Program-made: the position numbers and the translations under genes
The notes under the pieces: generated by a model
What the model saw: the letters and a program-made list of their open reading frames with translations, nothing else
Database searches by the model: none
Told to the model about the DNA's origin: nothing
Shown here: piece by piece, positions 35,301-41,300 of the stretch
Numbering within the stretch: position 1 is the stretch's first letter
Layout of the letters: every line of letters starts with the position of its first letter
Assembly: GCA_963662175.1 (NCBI GenBank)
Contig: OY759219.1
Location: 45,376,675 to 45,440,674, forward strand
Reading direction: 5' to 3'
DNA length: 64,000 nucleotides
DNA from: Aradus depressus
Taxonomy: Eukaryota > Arthropoda > Insecta > Hemiptera > Aradidae

Positions 35301-38300
35301 CTGACCATCCAGACAACTCGGGCCATGGCGGCACTGCGGTCCTAGTCCGAAAGTCCTTATCCCATCATCCCCTAAGCAACATATCTTCTGATTCCCTTCA
35401 GTCGACAGCCATATCCCTCAATTTCCATCCTTTTCAGGTGTCTATTGCTGATGTGTATTGTCCTCCTAATAAAAGAATTTCTCTACAACAATTCCAAGCT
35501 TTCTTCCAGTCCCTCGGCCCTACATTCCTTGGCGACTACAACGCGAAGCACCAACAGTGGGGCGGCCGTGCCTCCAACCCATGTGGCACTGTCCTTCTCA
35601 ATACCATTCTTTCATCCTCCCTTAAGTGCATATCCCCTCACCTGCCGACGCACATCCCGTGCCAAACTTCCCGATATCCTCGACATATTTGTCACCTCCC
35701 ACCTCCCGTCCATCCATTCCGATATTTATTCCCTTCATGACCTATCCTCTGACCATAGTCCCGTCTTGCTCGTTCTCGACATCCGTCCTTTTACTGTTCC
35801 TCCTAAACCTAGCCTTATTACCGGACCTGTTGACTGGACAAAATTTCGAAACTTACTAGACGAACAAATAGACTTAAAAATCCCTTTAAAAACCAAAAAC
35901 GACATTGACAGAGCAGTAGAACAGTTTACACATCTCATAGATACATCTATAAAAAACAGTACGATTCGTGTCATCAACAAGCCTTACTTCCTGACCCTCA
36001 GCGTGCCCCTACATATTCGAAAATTGATAACTGACAAACGACGAGCAAGAGCATTATGGCAACGGACTAGGAGGTACCCCAGCGACAAATCACACCTCAA
36101 CAACTTGACTAACACACTGAAGAAAGAACTGCAGCAGATGCGAAACTTGCAATACGAACAGTACACACAGACTAAGAATGAAAACAGAACATCTCTTTGG
36201 GCAGCGACGAAAAGGCTACTTTCCTACAAAAATTCCGCCCGACCTCTTCGTCATGATGACGGCTCTTGGGCCGAGTCTGATGAAGAGAAATCCAACATGT
36301 TTGCTTCCCATCTTACTGAAATATTTACTCCTCACCCCGATATTGTTGATCCCCATCATTCTTCCTCAGTCGAAAGCGAGCTAGCCAATCCACTTCCCCT
36401 TTCTCCCCCTCCTAAGTGCTTCCATCCTTCAGACGTAAAATACATAATTCAACACCTTCCCAAAAAGAAAGCCCCTGGTTATGATTTAATTACCTCCCCT
36501 ATTTTGAAAAACCTCCCCAAGAAATCCATTATTTTCCTTAACTACATTTACAACTCCATCCTCCGCACCACTCATTTCCCAAGCCCCTGGAAGCACTCTG
36601 TCATAAAAATGATAGCCAAACCAAACAAGCCCTCCCATCTTCCCAGTTCCTAGAGACCTATCAGCCTCCTTCCCCTTCTAGGAAAAGTTTTTGAGAAACT
36701 ATTTCTAAGGAGAATCCTTTTCATACTGGATGGTCAAAACATCATCCCTGACCATCAGTTTGGTTTCCTAAAACACCACTCAACCATACATCAGTGCCAT
36801 CGCGTTGTAGACATCATTGCATCCACCCTGGAGCAAAAGCAGTATTGCTCGGCGGCCTTTCTCGACGTTGAACAAGCGTTTGACAGAGTTTGGCACCCGG
36901 GCTTACTGTGGAAGCTTAAAGCAGTCCTTCCCTTCACATTCTTCCTAATCCTAAAATCTTACCTTTCTGAAAGAACCTTTTGTGTAAGCCAGGGTCTTGC
37001 CCTTTCTCCCGCGTCCCCACAAAATGCTGGCGTTCCACAAGAGAGTATCCTGGGTCCTATCCTCTACACAATACACACAGCTGATATCCCCACCCATCCA
37101 TCAACACAATTCCACACCTTTGCAGATGATACTGCAATCCTCTCTCCTCATCCCGACCCTGTCCTATCATCCAGACACCTACAAGAACAACTGATAACAC
37201 ATGTCTGCAAAAAAAAAAAAATTGAGAGCTGTTTTGGTTTTTTTGCGTAATTCTTATGATTTTGGGTGTGCTGAATCCGAAAATTACTTTCATTTTGTCA
37301 TAGAACGTCAGGTTTTCTGACAATATGGGTATCTATGTTAAACAATTTATCATCTTAAAATAAAAGATAAAAGACTAACAATTTTTTTTTAAATTTATAA
37401 TTGCGTAACAAAACTTATTTTTTTATCTAAAATACATTCATTAGTAAGCACTAAACACATATCTTTTTCCCAGTGAGACTCCTTTTGGTATATTTTCGCT
37501 TGTGGTAAGCATCTGGAATGTCTCTCTGAAGCGTCCAACAGTAGTCTGCCATCATTGAGACGCTCCATCTTCCCTGGTATCTTTTTTCCATCTCCTTTAT
37601 ATCTTAGTGAAATCGTTCACCTTGCTCACTCATATCTCCTAAATTATCTGGAAAGTAGTCGAGGTGGGAATGAAGAAAATGTACTTTTAAACTCATTAGG
37701 CAACCTAAAGCTTGAAATGCTTTTAACATTTTTTTAATGATTTGTTTGTAGTTAGGGTCTTTGTTATTGCCTAAAAATTTCTCTATGACCTCTTTAAAGG
37801 CAATCCACCCTTCTATTTGAGGATCCGTCATGGTTGTGATGAATTGTGGATCAGCCATAAGTCGTCTAATATCTGGTCCAACAAAAACACCTTCCTTCAA
37901 CTTTGCCTCCGAGAGGCCTGGAAACTTTGATATTAAGTATTTGAAGCAATTTCCATCTCTTGAAAGTGACTTTACAAATTGCTTCATCAATCCCAGCTTA
38001 ATGTGAAGCGGTGGTAGAAGAACTTTATGAGGAGGCACCAAAGTTTCATGCAGGACGTTCTTTTCGCCAACTTTAAGCTCCCTCGGAGGCCAACACTTTT
38101 TGGTCCAGTGATTTGCTCGGTCTCTACTATCCCATAGACACAAAAAGCAAGGGAATTTGGTAAACCCAGATTGTTGTCCAAGCAACATGCCCAAGATTTT
38201 GAAATCACCACACACTTGCCAACCATTCCAAGATCTTGTAGGTTTCCTTGAGGTGTACGGAATGACCGACAGGAATGGAAGCATAGAAACCGCCATTGTG

Positions 38301-41300
38301 AAGCAGAACTGCTTTAAGGCTTCTTTTTGAAGAATCTATGAAAAGACGCCACTGTGCTGGGTCGTATGAGATCTTAAATATATCCATCAAACCTTCAATA
38401 TTGGTACAATAAACCAACTCGTCCTCTTGGGCAAAGTAGGAAGAGAACTGCTTCTCACGATATCTAAACCAGGAGGAAGACACTCCCGGCAAAAGTAAGT
38501 TCCTGCTTTTGAGCCTTGATCCAAGCAGCTCAGCAGCGTTTTTGGGAAGATGTATGTCTCTAACCAAATCATTTAGCTCGCCCTGGGAAAACAATTTCGG
38601 ACTGCTGTCATCTTCAAATTCAAAACTTGGTTTGTCATCGGGTTCAGGTACAGCACCATCTTCGTCAGAACTTTGAATCTCTTCCAAGGTAGCAGGGGCC
38701 TTGGGCACTGGCATTTCGGTCCCATGAGGGATGGGACGAATAGCTGATTGCATATTGGGGTATGAAATTGACTGCTTCCATTTTGAATTATATCCTTTCA
38801 CATTACACGAACAAAAGTAACAATCATCACTATGGTTCTTTTGCTCGCGCCATACCATAGGAATCGCATATCGGAAGGCTTTTTTCTTACCCTTAAACCA
38901 ATTTCGAAGGTCTTCACACATCGTTTGCAGACTTTATGAGGTGCCCAAACTTTATCCTGATCTCCAAGTTTCAAGCCAAAATACGCGAAGTATACTTTTT
39001 TTACAAAGTCCGTAATATTAAGTTGTTGCTTTAATAGGTACCATATATTCGCCACAAATATAACAGAAACTGTCAGACGAATTCACACACTTCCGCACAG
39101 ACGATATTGCACTATATTGAACCAAGATCTATAAAACAATGACGAGTTAATACGTAATTGTACTGCGCCACTTTCTACACTATCAGAGCGAGCACGTTCA
39201 GGTTACAACATGTTTATGTTTGTTAATTTAGGTCACACAGGACGTTCTTTATTTAGAAAGAAATTATAGTTTTGCAAAATAACCTGACGTTCTGGAATTT
39301 TTTGAGTATTTTTTTAGTTTTCAGAACACCTAAATACATAGAAATCAGTTGAAAACATCCAGACAGCATTTTTGTTGCAGACCTGTGTAATCCTTCAGTC
39401 CTGGTACAAAAAGTGGAGAGTGAAGGTGAACGACACAAAATCAGTTCACATCGTCTTCACCCTTCGTCGAAAATATACCTGCCCTCCAGTGTATCTTAAC
39501 AAAAATCCCATCCCTTTAAAAAACGAAATCCGCTATCTAGGTCTCATACTCGACAAACGACTAACTAGGAATCCTCACACGAGACTGAAAAGACAAAAAA
39601 TGAAGAGACGTTATAAGCTTCTGCTAAGACTACTAGACAAAAGATCCAAACTAACTTTGACAGCAAAACGACTTATATACAACGCAATACTCAAACCTAT
39701 GTGGACTTACGGACTTGAACTCTGGGGTTCTGCCAAGGCTTCCAATCTCCAGCGCATCCAATCCCTTCAATCGAAAATCCTTCGTACAATAGTCAATGCT
39801 CCTTACTACGTCTCCAACAAAACCCTTCACACTGACCTCAACGTACCTTTCATCACTGAAGTCGCTAAATCCAAATCTAAAAAATTATTTTCCCTTCTTA
39901 GTTCCCACAATAATCCTCTAGTCCGTGCCCTCCATTCTGCCATACTTCCCCAACGACGGCTTAAGCGTCAATGGCCTAGAGACTTCCTGAACAGAAGCAG
40001 TGACAGTGACAGTGATTAGCTATACACGAGAGAAAAACAGTGACTAGGGAGTGTCACCACTGGGTGATTTCTTCCCTCATGACATTTTGACATTGCCATT
40101 ACCTCTTTAGTAGCACATTTGCTTGTTGTATTTATGTGTATACAGTTGTAAATAGCTATTTGTAAATTTAAAAAAAACATACGTGCTATTTAGATTGGTT
40201 CGAGACGAGCCGAAGCCAGAGAACGACATTCAGAAAAGTGCCATAATCGTAGAATCCATTTCCTGAGTACCTATATTTTTTGTTTTTAATTCTGAAAAAT
40301 GCATAAGATCATGAATCAATTTTTCTAATGCGGAGAGACATTAATATAGTGAATTTTTTTTTATGTGGCCAGACGGCAGATTTCATGTTTCGTTTTTATA
40401 CTTTCCAGATAGAAAACTTAAAGATCTAGCACGTATTATTCATTTTTTCCTCCTAGATTTTCTAAGAATTGTTACTGAAATCAATTGTCGTTGTTGTTGC
40501 TAAAGACAATTCAGTCTTCAGTCTGACTCCAGTGAGTACGTCTCTTCACTTCGTGCTTAATACGTTTATTAGATGTTCATTTAAAAATAAAGTTTTTAAA
40601 AATTACTCGACATGTTTAAATTATATAATATATGTATAATATATACAACCGCTTTCGGCATTACACCATCGTCATGTTTAGGTATAGTCAGTTTGCTGAG
40701 TGCTGACTGTGTGACCCTTCTTTCTTATATGGTAACGAAGATGGTTGAAATTTCAACTTGAAAAACCCGGTGACTATACAGTGAAATTTTTGTTCGATCC
40801 GAAATATTTTTCACTTCATACCTGACTAGGAATGTTCTCGAACAAAAATGGGGCAAAACATTTTTTTGTAATATGGAATTATAATTATATATTTGCTAAG
40901 TGTGATAAAGTTGAGATTCCTTTACAAAAAGTAAATAACAATAAGCATATAAACGATATTCTGTTGACATCATTTGACATCATACAGCAAACTAATTAAA
41001 TTTTATAGTCGAAAATATTGAAACAGTTATCCCCTTCTCCTTAGATAACTATAATTATTCAAAATAATGTCATTCGAAAGGTTCCCCAATGTGGCAATTT
41101 GCAGAATGTTTTTCAGACTTTTATCATCAAAACTGTTTTACTTTTGCACACACATGTCCACCGTTCATGCTTCCATTTCAGAAACTAGAAATGAAATAAC
41201 AATTTTTTGATTTTACTTACATCTATCGAAAAATTGTTTGCTACCTCCTTATCTTTCTATATTGTTCTATTTCCTTGGTTGGAAACATCATACTCAGTCT

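Larger units (their letters stand above)
35150..40019 (+). pseudogene. LINE D ORF2 (endonuclease-RT)
   Basis: The endonuclease keeps IDIALITETHLTDKTN (35222), FLGDYNAKHQQWGG (about 35530) and SSDHSPVLLVL (35745), with one frameshift near 35625. RT: RPISLLPLLGKVFEKLF (a TAG replaces the preceding Tyr codon at about 36651), HQFGFLKHHST, AAFLDVEQAFDRVWH (36855) and FADDTAIL (about 37120). After the insertion it continues VNDTKSVHIVFTLRRKY and IRYLGLILDKRLTRN to RRLKRQWPRDFLNRSSD at 40000. Confidence 0.82.
33829..40178 (+). mobile_element. Jockey-like LINE (D), split by a DNA transposon
   Basis: Plus-strand LINE in intron H-I with ORF1, ORF2, a short 3' untranslated region and an A-rich end near 40172. 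ORF2 is interrupted at 37203-39382 and resumes in frame. Fewer stops than in LINE C, so it is younger. It is related to LINE C: the two share similar zinc knuckle and C-terminal (RRLKR..P.D) sequences. Confidence 0.85.
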
